Notes: a model not told the origin generated them from the sequence alone. Counted from the stretch's first letter, positions 1 through 5,986 are shown. The stretch: 11,097 nucleotides of DNA from an uncultured Enterococcus sp. (GCA_946409145.1 CAMJVA010000036.1:1-11097), one strand, 5' to 3'. Program-made: numbers and translations.

Positions 1-11
1 TCTTCCGATCT
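1..11. other. Residual Illumina adapter at contig end
   Basis: The first 11 bases, TCTTCCGATCT, are identical to the 3' end of the standard Illumina TruSeq adapter (reverse complement AGATCGGAAGA). The homology with the adhesin reading frame appears to end exactly at this junction: the frame reads ...ATLDGIP and then QDRK, where CnaB domains usually continue with GxY. The bases are best treated as untrimmed adapter rather than genomic sequence. A chance match of 11 bases at the very end is possible but unlikely. Confidence 0.85.
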
Positions 12-991
12 TGAGGAATCCCATCCAATGTCGCAATGCCTTCTTTATCGGTAGTCACGTCTTTTGCAGGTAACACTTTCCCAAAATCTAAATGGAAAAC
101 CGTTCCTGGTACAATAGCACTTGATTCTTTATCAATTTTTTTAATCTTTAAAGAACCCTTAGTTTCCACATCAATTTTGATCGTGTAAGTGTTCGGTTTA
201 TCAATTGCCCCGGCCATCAAGGTCTGTTGTTCAGCCATCTTGTAAGCTACCGGTGTTCCAGTTCCAGCAGATTTCTTAAGCGTCAACACACCGCTTTCTT
301 TTGAATTGGTATTAGGTGTGATAACCAATTGATTGCCATTGACACGATAATCAATATTTGCGGTGTTTTCCACAACATCATCGAACTCTGACAAATTCAA
401 ATTATTCGTGTCCGTTACAGTAGTTGATTGACCTAACACTGTTTTAGCCGTGCTATTATGGAAGCTTGGTTTCTTCTGATAATCGGCAATGGCTTGATTA
501 ATTTTTGCCTCAATAGCTGGGATATTTACGGCACTGCCATCTGGATGCTTCATAGAGTGAAGCGTATACCCATTGACCTCCTGCCAGATCATCTTTTGAG
601 CAACCATTTGTGTATCAATATCTGTACCGGCGTTTTTCCATAACACTGAAACTAATTTGGCTTTCTCCGACATATCAGGCAATGGATTTTTCTCATAACC
701 TGGCGTGAACTCATTGTAAATTGGCACTCCCGGTTCGATACAGAAAATATCTTGTTTCTCCCCATTATAGATAGCATAGTGAGGAACAGTTACCTCAGAT
801 AATGTTCGACCATCACTGAACGTCCCTTCGACCGAATATAAGTGCGACAAATCGCAGTGCACAGTCACTGTTTGCGGATGAGTAATTTCATCAGCAAAGG
901 CAATCGTAGGACCAATCGCTCCGCCAATTGTTTGACCCAACAGAGCTAAAGTCGCAAATAATCGCCAATTTTTAAATCTCAGCTTTTTCAT
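1..991 (-). CDS. Thioester/CnaB-domain surface adhesin, C-terminus missing
   Basis: This is the first 330 codons of a secreted surface protein. The ATG at 991 follows AAAGGAG at 10-nt spacing. Residues 1-33 form a signal peptide (basic MKKLRFKNWR, hydrophobic core, cleavage probably after AFA). Residues about 34-190 look like a thioester (TQXA) domain: Cys84 in IFCIEPG and Gln132 in AQKMIW match the Cys and Gln that form the internal thioester in this family, which binds host surfaces covalently. A beta-rich stretch follows, and a CnaB/SpaA isopeptide domain begins near residue 279 (GSLKIKKIDKE, then VPGTVFHLD and ATLDGIP). Further CnaB repeats and an LPXTG sorting signal would be expected beyond the contig end, but this is inference. 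The gene looks richer in G+C and uses more TTG, CTG, CCG and ACG codons than its neighbours, suggesting transfer. The last codons derive from adapter. Confidence 0.85.
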   Translation of the reverse strand, partial: MKKLRFKNWRLFATLALLGQTIGGAIGPTIAFADEITHPQTVTVHCDLSHLYSVEGTFSDGRTLSEVTVPHYAIYNGEKQDIFCIEPGVPIYNEFTPGYEKNPLPDMSEKAKLVSVLWKNAGTDIDTQMVAQKMIWQEVNGYTLHSMKHPDGSAVNIPAIEAKINQAIADYQKKPSFHNSTAKTVLGQSTTVTDTNNLNLSEFDDVVENTANIDYRVNGNQLVITPNTNSKESGVLTLKKSAGTGTPVAYKMAEQQTLMAGAIDKPNTYTIKIDVETKGSLKIKKIDKESSAIVPGTVFHLDFGKVLPAKDVTTDKEGIATLDGIPQDRK

Positions 992-1022
992 AAAATAAAA
1001 TCTCCTTTCGTTTTTGAGAAAT

Positions 1023-1058
1023 AAAAAAAGACGTTCAAATTTTTAGTTTTGAACGTCT
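1023..1058 (-). terminator. Intrinsic terminator between the repeat protein and the adhesin
   Basis: An 11-bp perfect stem (AGACGTTCAAA at 1029-1039 with TTTGAACGTCT at 1048-1058, 8-nt loop) is followed on the minus strand by a run of seven T. It lies 14 bp after the stop of the upstream gene and only about 31 bp before the adhesin start codon. It ends the upstream transcript or works as a partial attenuator of the adhesin. Confidence 0.8.
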
Positions 1059-1072
1059 AATCTCTCGTATTA

Positions 1073-1735
1073 CTATTTAGTTTTCTTTGTTTGAGATAAG
1101 TTATTTCTTTGTTTATAGATTTTGATTCTTCGATAATCAAATCCTATTTCTGCCATCAATTCCTCCCAATTTTTATTTGTTCTTTTCATAATTGTATCAA
1201 CTGACGGAAGTTTCGAGGATTGGACAAGTTTCCGAAATTTTGTCATTGATAAATCATCCTGTAATTTTAGTCGGATTATTTCATTTCTTAGTTCAAGCAT
1301 CAGTTCAAAATCAGTAAGTGAAGGTTTCTCTATTTTCTTTCTGAATAGAGGTTTTACATCTCCAAGCCTCTTTTTCAATGTACTTAATGAAGGAACATCT
1401 TTTCCCACTGATTTTTGTTCATATTTACGCTGAGAAGTTATTTTCTCAGCCACAATAAAGGACTCTACTATTTCCAATAATTTTTTTTCTGATATTTTTG
1501 ACCATTTCCCATATTCTGTATTCTCCAGACCAACACTAACCAATAAATTTTCCCATGATCCATATTTTTGATTAATAAACCACATACTTGGTGCAGAATT
1601 TGGATTCTCTGATAATTTTTTCTGGTACTGACGACTAGATTTTATTCCGTGTTTTTCGATGAATTGATTGATTAGCAAAATTAGCTTGAGATCACTCAAA
1701 TTTTTCCATACGATTCGTCCATCATCTTGCTTCAC
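1073..1735 (-). CDS. Triple homing-endonuclease-associated-repeat protein, role unknown
   Basis: This is a basic, 220-residue, fully soluble protein with no cysteine and no signal peptide. The start is GTG at 1735, preceded by TTAGGAG at 8-nt spacing. Three helical repeats of about 60 residues can be aligned. Their cores are APSMWFINQKYGSWENLL (48-65), VPSLSTLKKRLGDVKPLF (114-131) and LPSVDTIMKRTNKNWEEL (176-193). The pattern of a Pro-Ser before a helix and a Gly/Asn-x-Trp-x-x-Leu end is that of homing-endonuclease-associated (HNH-associated) repeats, which are thought to be DNA-binding modules. No HNH, LAGLIDADG or GIY-YIG catalytic motif is present, so a nuclease role is not supported. The C-terminus is rich in Lys and Arg. 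It lies directly upstream of the adhesin gene on the same strand. A DNA-binding regulator of that locus is a reasonable guess but is inference. Confidence 0.75.
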   Translation of the reverse strand: MKQDDGRIVWKNLSDLKLILLINQFIEKHGIKSSRQYQKKLSENPNSAPSMWFINQKYGSWENLLVSVGLENTEYGKWSKISEKKLLEIVESFIVAEKITSQRKYEQKSVGKDVPSLSTLKKRLGDVKPLFRKKIEKPSLTDFELMLELRNEIIRLKLQDDLSMTKFRKLVQSSKLPSVDTIMKRTNKNWEELMAEIGFDYRRIKIYKQRNNLSQTKKTK

Positions 1736-2033
1736 GATAAAAACTCCTAAGAATTATTTAGATAGAAACCTATCACATCAACTTTTTAGTAGAAAAGTAC
1801 ATGTTTTGTCTTTTTTGAAAAAAGTCAACCTTTTTAGTAACTCGGGTTCAAAAGTTGCTAAATTCGGTAAATGTTTTGGTATTTTTCGTATTAAATTTGC
1901 AGTCAGACTGACTACTAAATTTTGCCCTATTTTGACGACACTGATAGTCAATATCGGACAATCTAGGACATTTTAGGGGAATATGAGTGAAAAATGGTCC
2001 AAAACAGCCAAAAATGGCATAAAACTGTGATAG
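1736..2033. other. AT-rich intergenic leader with palindromes and a direct repeat
   Basis: About 300 bases without a credible gene lie between the rplS terminator and the repeat-protein gene. Visible elements are a 13-bp palindrome AGTCAGACTGACT (1901-1913), an inverted repeat TTGAC/GTCAA (1932-1936 and 1947-1951), a 7-bp stem CTTTTTT/AAAAAAG (1810-1824), a small hairpin GCCA-AAAA-TGGC (2007-2018), and a direct repeat of TCAACCTTTTTAGTA (1825-1839) with TCAACTTTTTAGTA (1778-1791) at 47-bp spacing. TTGACT at 1827-1822 on the minus strand could be a -35 element, but no good -10 follows at 16-18 bp. No promoter can be called firmly. Confidence 0.4.
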
Positions 2034-2070
2034 AGAAAAAAGAAAAAGCCCTTGATATACAAGGACTTTT
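2034..2070 (-). terminator. rplS intrinsic terminator
   Basis: The arms 2044-2054 and 2060-2070 form an 11-bp stem (one G-U pair, 5-nt loop). On the minus strand the stem is followed by a T-rich tract (TTTTTCTTTTTTC). It begins 36 bp downstream of the rplS stop codon. Confidence 0.88.
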
Positions 2071-2105
2071 CACAAATTTCAGATTTCCAAGGAAGTTTTC
2101 CGTGT

Positions 2106-2453
2106 TTATCTTCTAATTTCTTTGATACGAGCTGCTTTTCCGTGTAATGCACGTAAGTAATAAAGTTTCGCACGACGAACTTTACCATAACGAACAACTT
2201 CGATTTTAGCAACACGTGGTGTGTGTAGAGGGAAAGTACGTTCAACACCAACACCGTTTGATACTTTACGAACAGTGTAAGTTTCGCTGATTCCAGCGCC
2301 ACGGCGTTTAATAACGACACCTTCAAAAATTTGGATTCTCTCACGAGTTCCTTCAACTACTTTTGCGTGAACTTTTACAGTATCTCCTGGACGAAAAGCA
2401 GGGATATCAGTCCGTAATTGTTCTTGTGTTAATTCTGCGATTAATGGATTCAT
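2106..2453 (-). CDS. rplS: 50S ribosomal protein L19
   Basis: L19 is a large-subunit protein located at the interface with the 30S subunit, contributing to an intersubunit bridge. The 115-residue product has the normal family length and the conserved features PGDTVKVHAKVVEGTRERIQ (residues 22-41), FEGVVIKRRGAG, the ETYTVRKVSNGVGVERTFP block and the basic C-terminal region KVRRAKLYYLR. ATG at 2453 is preceded by AAGGAG at 8-nt spacing. In many bacteria rplS is the last gene after rpsP-rimM-trmD. Here it has its own promoter and leader and is followed at once by a terminator, so it is monocistronic. It is divergent from the peroxidase gene. Nothing is missing. Confidence 0.98.
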   Translation of the reverse strand: MNPLIAELTQEQLRTDIPAFRPGDTVKVHAKVVEGTRERIQIFEGVVIKRRGAGISETYTVRKVSNGVGVERTFPLHTPRVAKIEVVRYGKVRRAKLYYLRALHGKAARIKEIRR

Positions 2454-2531
2454 TTTTTTCTCTCCTTATTCCAGATATTCATTAAAGTCTTACTCCAGCG
2501 GAATATCCTAATAGTGAGTGTCGCACACTCA
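2454..2531 (-). promoter_or_regulatory. L19 leader (structured rplS 5' UTR)
   Basis: The roughly 78-nt untranslated region contains a 7-bp hairpin with a 3-nt loop (TGAGTGT-CGC-ACACTCA, 2515-2531) at the 5' end of the transcript. It also has a longer-range pairing of GATATTC (2474-2480) with GAATATC (2501-2507), enclosing a 20-nt loop just before the Shine-Dalgarno. Low-GC Gram-positive bacteria carry a described L19 leader RNA at this position, thought to let L19 control its own synthesis. Assignment to that family rests on position and fold. A covariance search was not possible. Confidence 0.6.
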
Positions 2532-2537
2532 AAATTT

Positions 2538-2567
2538 ATTTTAGCACAAAGAGTAATGGAGTGTAAA
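2538..2567 (-). promoter_or_regulatory. rplS promoter
   Basis: On the minus strand TTTACA (2567-2562; 5 of 6 match to the -35 consensus) is separated by 18 bp from TAAAAT (2543-2538; 5 of 6). TG one base upstream of the -10 (TGCTAAAAT) makes it an extended -10 promoter. The predicted start near 2531 puts the first leader hairpin at the very 5' end of the RNA. Confidence 0.75.
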
Positions 2568-2636
2568 GAAAATTCTTAAATTCTTGCAAATAAAAGAAAT
2601 AACGACTACTCTTAAGAAAATAAGGAGGGATTTTTA

Positions 2637-3110
2637 ATGTCTATTTACGATTTTTCAGTTAAAGATGTCAAAGGTGAAAAGGTACCTTTAAAAAATTACG
2701 AAGGAAAAGTCCTGTTAATTGTTAATACAGCCACTCAATGTGGTTTTACACCGCAATATGAAGGATTACAGAAATTGTATGAAAAATATCAAGAAAAAGG
2801 GTTAGAAATTTTAGATTTTCCTTGTAATCAATTTAAAAATCAAGCTCCAGGGAGTAATGAAGAGCTGCAAGAATTTTGCCAAATGAAATATCACACAACG
2901 TTTCAAACTTTTGGAAAAATTGATGTGAATGGAGAAAATGCTGATCCTTTATATGTTTACTTACGAAAAGAAAAACCCGGTATCGGTTCGGATAAAATAA
3001 AATGGAATTTCACTAAATTTTTAGTGGATCGAACAGGGAATGTTGTGGCGCGTTTTGCGTCACAAACTACTCCTGAAAAAATTGACAAAGAAATTTCTGA
3101 ACTACTATAA
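2637..3110 (+). CDS. Glutathione peroxidase-family thiol peroxidase
   Basis: This cytoplasmic peroxidase of the glutathione peroxidase family (BsaA/Gpo type) reduces hydrogen peroxide or organic hydroperoxides. In bacteria its electron donor is commonly thioredoxin rather than glutathione. The 157 residues have the usual length and thioredoxin-like fold. The peroxidatic Cys35 lies in NTATQCGFTPQY, Cys63 in LDFPCNQF is the conserved second cysteine, and KWNFTKFLVDR carries the Trp-Asn-Phe active-site segment near residue 125. The usual GFPCNQF and QEPG motifs read DFPCNQF and QAPG here, a mild deviation. ATG at 2637 follows AAGGAGG at about 7 nt. It is divergent from rplS and 72 bp upstream of the methionine sulfoxide reductase gene, an antioxidant pairing. 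No convincing PerR box was seen in the 183-bp upstream gap. Confidence 0.93.
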   Translation: MSIYDFSVKDVKGEKVPLKNYEGKVLLIVNTATQCGFTPQYEGLQKLYEKYQEKGLEILDFPCNQFKNQAPGSNEELQEFCQMKYHTTFQTFGKIDVNGENADPLYVYLRKEKPGIGSDKIKWNFTKFLVDRTGNVVARFASQTTPEKIDKEISELL

Positions 3111-3123
3111 AAAACAATCACTG

Positions 3124-3152
3124 CTGAAAAATAGAAGAAAAAATGGTAAAAT
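3124..3152 (+). promoter_or_regulatory. Probable promoter of the fRMsr gene
   Basis: CTGAAA (3124-3129; 4 of 6) and TAAAAT (3147-3152; 5 of 6) are separated by 17 bp. An extended TG motif precedes the -10 (TGGTAAAAT). This would give the second antioxidant gene its own start in addition to readthrough from the peroxidase gene, since no terminator is visible between them. Confidence 0.5.
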
Positions 3153-3182
3153 AAGAAAAATTTTAAGTCTAAGGAGTTAAGA

Positions 3183-3650
3183 ATGGAAGAAAAAGAAAAA
3201 AAAGAAGGTTATGAACTGGTTTTAGCTCAAGTTGCTGGTCTTATTGAAATGGAAAAAGAAGTCATTCCTACTTTAGGAAATGTTTCATCGGTTTTAAGAG
3301 ATTTTTTACCGCACACTGTTTTTAGTGGCTTTTATTTGCTTAAAAATGGGGAACTTATTTTAGGACCTTTTCAAGGAAGTGTTTCTTGTACTAGAATTGC
3401 TTTAGGAAAAGGCGTTTGTGGTGAGTCAGCTGAAAAAAAAGAAACAGTCATCGTTGACAGTGTGAAAACTTATCCTAACTATATTTCTTGCGATTCCAAA
3501 GCAGAAAGTGAAATTGTCGTTCCTTTAGTCTATGACAATCAACTCTATGGGGTCTTAGATTTAGATAGTGATCAATTAAGTGATTACAATGAAGTAGACG
3601 GAGATTATTTAAAACAACTTGTAGAGCTATTAAAAGATTTAAATTGGTAA
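3183..3650 (+). CDS. msrC: Free methionine-R-sulfoxide reductase (GAF domain)
   Basis: This single-GAF-domain enzyme (fRMsr; MsrC in E. coli, YtsP in Bacillus) reduces free L-methionine-R-sulfoxide, with electrons from thioredoxin. It is cytoplasmic and 155 residues long, normal for the family. All three signature cysteines are present: Cys69 in GSVSCTRIALGKG, Cys79 in GVCGESA and Cys103 in YISCDSKAESEIVVPL. The GPFQG motif (61-65) is also there. These features separate it from cyclic-nucleotide-binding GAF domains. ATG at 3183 is preceded by AAGGAG at 7 nt. With the upstream peroxidase it forms a small oxidative-damage module: one removes peroxide, the other repairs oxidised methionine. A composite inverted-repeat element follows its stop codon. 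Confidence 0.92.
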   Translation: MEEKEKKEGYELVLAQVAGLIEMEKEVIPTLGNVSSVLRDFLPHTVFSGFYLLKNGELILGPFQGSVSCTRIALGKGVCGESAEKKETVIVDSVKTYPNYISCDSKAESEIVVPLVYDNQLYGVLDLDSDQLSDYNEVDGDYLKQLVELLKDLNW

Positions 3651-3654
3651 AAAT

Positions 3655-3806
3655 GAGGTTGAAACAAAAGTGTTTAACTCCGAGATATAAGTTGGACTTG
3701 ATGGTTTAAATAGTCCAACTATACGCGTAGTTTACGAAGGGCATAAGGAGGATAATCCGAAAATAGCTTTTCATATTTTTGTGATTATTCGACTTATGTT
3801 TTGACC
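3655..3806. repeat. Composite intergenic inverted-repeat element
   Basis: The element is bounded by imperfect inverted ends: GGTTGAAACAAAAG (3657-3670) matches the reverse complement of CTTATGTTTTGACC (3793-3806) at 11 of 14 positions. Inside are a 9-bp stem AGTTGGACT/AGTCCAACT (3690-3698, 3712-3720) and a second arm pair, CATAAG (3742-3747) with CTTATG (3793-3798) plus GATAAT with ATTATT-type pairing. The RNA could fold into a large multi-branched structure. Short GAGGTTGGGACA-like inverted elements are frequent between genes in enterococci and relatives, so this is probably a dispersed, non-coding repeat. No open reading frame of substance is present. Confidence 0.6.
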
Positions 3807-3844
3807 AAAGAGTTACTTTTGGATCACCGTTTATTAAGATTTAA

Positions 3845-3880
3845 GGGAGTGGGACATAATTATGTCCCACTCCCATTTTA
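3845..3880. terminator. Perfect 30-bp palindrome, bidirectional terminator
   Basis: GGGAGTGGGACATAA (3845-3859) is followed directly by its exact reverse complement (3860-3874), giving a 13-bp stem around an AATT loop. Downstream on the plus strand is ATTTTATT. On the minus strand the stem starts 3 bp after the ABC-F stop codon. It can end transcripts from both the fRMsr side and the ABC-F side. The GGGACATAA core resembles the ends of the neighbouring inverted-repeat element. Confidence 0.85.
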
Positions 3881-5797
3881 TTCTAGTTCTTCTAAGGCAA
3901 TACTTTTTTCTTCCCAAGTAGTTAATAAGTTTCCTTGGGTCTCATTTAATCGATCAAGTTCATCACTTAATTCTAAAAGTTTTAAATGATCTTGGAGATT
4001 TTCAGGTTGGGCCATTTCAAGTTTCAGTGTTTCGATTTTTTCTTCCAGGCTTTCAAGCTCTTCTTCTAAAGCAGTAATTTCTCTTTGAAGAGTGCGAGTG
4101 GCTTTTTGTTTTGTACGGTCTTGAAATACATTTTTCTTGGGAGATTCAGGGGCTGTTTCTTCTTTTAAAAGAGCAGCGATTTCTTCTTCTTCCTGTTTTT
4201 TTTCTAGATAATAATCATAATCTCCTAAATAAACTTTGCTGCCATTTTCGGAAAGTTCTACAACCTTTGAAGCAATACGATTAATAAAATACCGGTCATG
4301 GGAAACGAAAAATAAGGTACCTTCATAATCCATTAAGGCATTTTCTAAAACTTCTTTTGAATCAATGTCTAAATGGTTTGTGGGTTCATCTAGTAAAAGA
4401 AAATTTTCCTCTTGCATGGCTAATTTTGCTAAAGAAAGGCGCGCTTTTTCTCCTCCTGATAATAAGGCGACGGTTTTTTTTACATCATCTCCAGAAAATA
4501 AGAAACTACCAAGAACGGTCCGAATTTCTTTTTCTGGAAGAAGGGGATGTTCATCCCATAGCTCACTTAAAATCGTTTTATTACTGTGAAGTTGTCCTTG
4601 TTCTTGGTCATAATAGCCAAGAGAAACGTTACTACCTAAATGAACAGTTCCTTTTAATAAAGGATGATCTCCAGTAATGGCTTTTAATAAAGTAGATTTT
4701 CCAATACCATTAGGTCCGACTAAAGCCACAGCTTCTTTTCGTCTAATGTCTAAATTAATAGGTTCAGAAATAATTTCATCCTCGTAACCAATAGCACCAT
4801 TTTCTACTTGTAACACTACGTTGCCAGAAACTGTTGGAACGGAAAAAAGAATTTTAGCTGACTTTTCTTTTCCTTGAGGTCGTTCCATTTTTTCCATTTT
4901 GTCTAAAGCTTTTTGGCGGCTTTGTGCTCTTTTAGTAGTAGAAGCTCGCACCATATTTCGCGCTACAAAATCTTCTAGTTTGGCGATTTCTGCTTGTTGT
5001 TTTTCATAAGTTTTCCAATCAGTCGCCAACTGTTGTGCTTTTTGATCAAGATATTTGGAATAGTTTCCTTGATAGCGAGTGATTTTATGACGAGATAAAT
5101 CATAGACTTCTGTGGCTAAATGATCTAAAAAGTAGCGGTCATGAGACACTAATAACAAGGCCCCGCGATAACCTTGTAGATAGTTTTCTAACCAAGTTAA
5201 CGTATCAATATCCAAGTGGTTTGTGGGTTCATCTAACACCAGTAAGTCAGGACGGAGTAAAAGTAAACGACACAATGCCAAACGTGTTTTTTGTCCTCCA
5301 GAAAGTTCAGCAACTTTTTGGTCATAAAAACTAGCATCAAATTTAAAACCATGTAAGACAGAACGGATTTCTGCTTCATAGCCATATCCATTTTGTTCTT
5401 TAAAATCATGTTGTAATTGTTCATATTCTTTAAATAACCCAGCAGATTTTTCTGCATCTAAGGCAAAAGTCACCATGTCTTCTTCCAGTTGGTGCAATCT
5501 TTTTTCCATTTTTTGTAAGGGAGAAAAGACTGAAAGCATTTCTTCATAAACCGTCTTATCACTTAAAAGTCCTGTGTCTTGGGCTAAGTAGCCAATGGTT
5601 AAACCGCGTTTTTTATTAATTTGCCCTTCATCGGGACTTTCTTTTCCGACAATTATTTTTAAAAGAGTACTTTTTCCCACACCATTTCGGCCAACTAAGG
5701 CAATGCGGGAGTGCTCATCAATATCAAGTTGAATATTTTCAAATAAAACATCCGCTCCAAAAAAACGAGCAATATTACTACATTGTAAAATAATCAA
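3878..5797 (-). CDS. ABC-F family ATPase, YdiF/Uup-like
   Basis: This is a soluble, 639-residue twin-ATPase protein without transmembrane segments. ABC-F proteins act on ribosomes, and the housekeeping members help translation at difficult sequences. Cassette 1 has Walker A GRNGVGKST (36-44), signature LSGGQ (165-169) and Walker B LLVLDEPTNHLD (185-196) with catalytic Glu190. The inter-domain linker follows (about 240-315). Cassette 2 has GPNGIGKST (361-369), LSGGE (446-450) and FLLLDEPTNHLD (466-477) with Glu471. A charged C-terminal extension from about 535 ends in a coiled coil (570-639), as in YdiF and Uup. The start is TTG at 5797, placed by AAAGGAGG at 8 nt and giving MIILQCSNI. It is divergent from rex as in the B. 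subtilis neighbourhood, where ydiF lies next to rex. A target-protection resistance role cannot be excluded, but synteny favours housekeeping. Confidence 0.93.
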   Translation of the reverse strand: MIILQCSNIARFFGADVLFENIQLDIDEHSRIALVGRNGVGKSTLLKIIVGKESPDEGQINKKRGLTIGYLAQDTGLLSDKTVYEEMLSVFSPLQKMEKRLHQLEEDMVTFALDAEKSAGLFKEYEQLQHDFKEQNGYGYEAEIRSVLHGFKFDASFYDQKVAELSGGQKTRLALCRLLLLRPDLLVLDEPTNHLDIDTLTWLENYLQGYRGALLLVSHDRYFLDHLATEVYDLSRHKITRYQGNYSKYLDQKAQQLATDWKTYEKQQAEIAKLEDFVARNMVRASTTKRAQSRQKALDKMEKMERPQGKEKSAKILFSVPTVSGNVVLQVENGAIGYEDEIISEPINLDIRRKEAVALVGPNGIGKSTLLKAITGDHPLLKGTVHLGSNVSLGYYDQEQGQLHSNKTILSELWDEHPLLPEKEIRTVLGSFLFSGDDVKKTVALLSGGEKARLSLAKLAMQEENFLLLDEPTNHLDIDSKEVLENALMDYEGTLFFVSHDRYFINRIASKVVELSENGSKVYLGDYDYYLEKKQEEEEIAALLKEETAPESPKKNVFQDRTKQKATRTLQREITALEEELESLEEKIETLKLEMAQPENLQDHLKLLELSDELDRLNETQGNLLTTWEEKSIALEELE

Positions 5798-5912
5798 AAG
5801 GAAGACCTCCTTTAAATTTTTTTTGAAATAGTTTCACTTTTCTTAGTTTATCACATGAAAAGAAAAAAGAAAGATTCGCAAATCACATTTCTCACAAGAC
5901 GAGGCAAAAAGG

Positions 5913-5942
5913 TTGGTAAATTCGTAAGGAAACTGATATTAT
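5913..5942 (+). promoter_or_regulatory. Probable rex promoter
   Basis: TTGGTA (5913-5918; 4 of 6) and TATTAT (5937-5942; 5 of 6) are separated by 18 bp. The predicted transcription start is near 5950, leaving a leader of about 37 nt before the rex start codon. Confidence 0.5.
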
Positions 5943-5955
5943 GAAGACAAGTGAA

Positions 5956-5973
5956 TTGTGAAAAATTTTTAAA
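5956..5973 (+). promoter_or_regulatory. Possible degenerate Rex operator
   Basis: TTGTGAAAAATTTTTAAA begins with a perfect left half of the Rex consensus (TTGTGA, AT-rich centre, TCACAA), but the right half is poorly conserved. It sits immediately downstream of the predicted rex start, where binding would give autoregulation. It is offered as a candidate only. Confidence 0.3.
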
Positions 5974-5986
5974 AGGAGGGGAAAAC

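Noticed and set aside
458..643. 61-codon plus-strand frame inside the adhesin
   Set aside because: It is antisense to a well-supported secreted-protein gene, with no start signal.
1073..1735. Homing endonuclease or HNH nuclease
   Set aside because: Only the associated helical repeats are present. There are no catalytic His/Asn/Cys motifs and no intron or intein context.
1668..1976. 102-codon plus-strand frame over the start of the repeat-protein gene and the leader
   Set aside because: No Shine-Dalgarno, an unremarkable Phe/Lys-rich translation and overlap with a better supported gene on the other strand.
1973..2356. 127-codon minus-strand frame overlapping rplS
   Set aside because: It runs out of frame through rplS and its terminator and has no ribosome binding site.
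3801..3989. 62-codon plus-strand frame across the palindrome
   Set aside because: It crosses a terminator and the end of the ABC-F gene and has no ribosome binding site.
3878..5797. Antibiotic-resistance ABC-F determinant
   Set aside because: Its place beside rex and the YdiF/Uup-like C-terminal coiled coil indicate a housekeeping member. Nothing in the sequence specifically supports a resistance role.
5951..5986. Upstream GTG as the rex start
   Set aside because: It would translate the strong Shine-Dalgarno into Lys-Gly-Gly and add a 12-residue extension not typical of Rex. GTG at 5987 fits family length and spacing.
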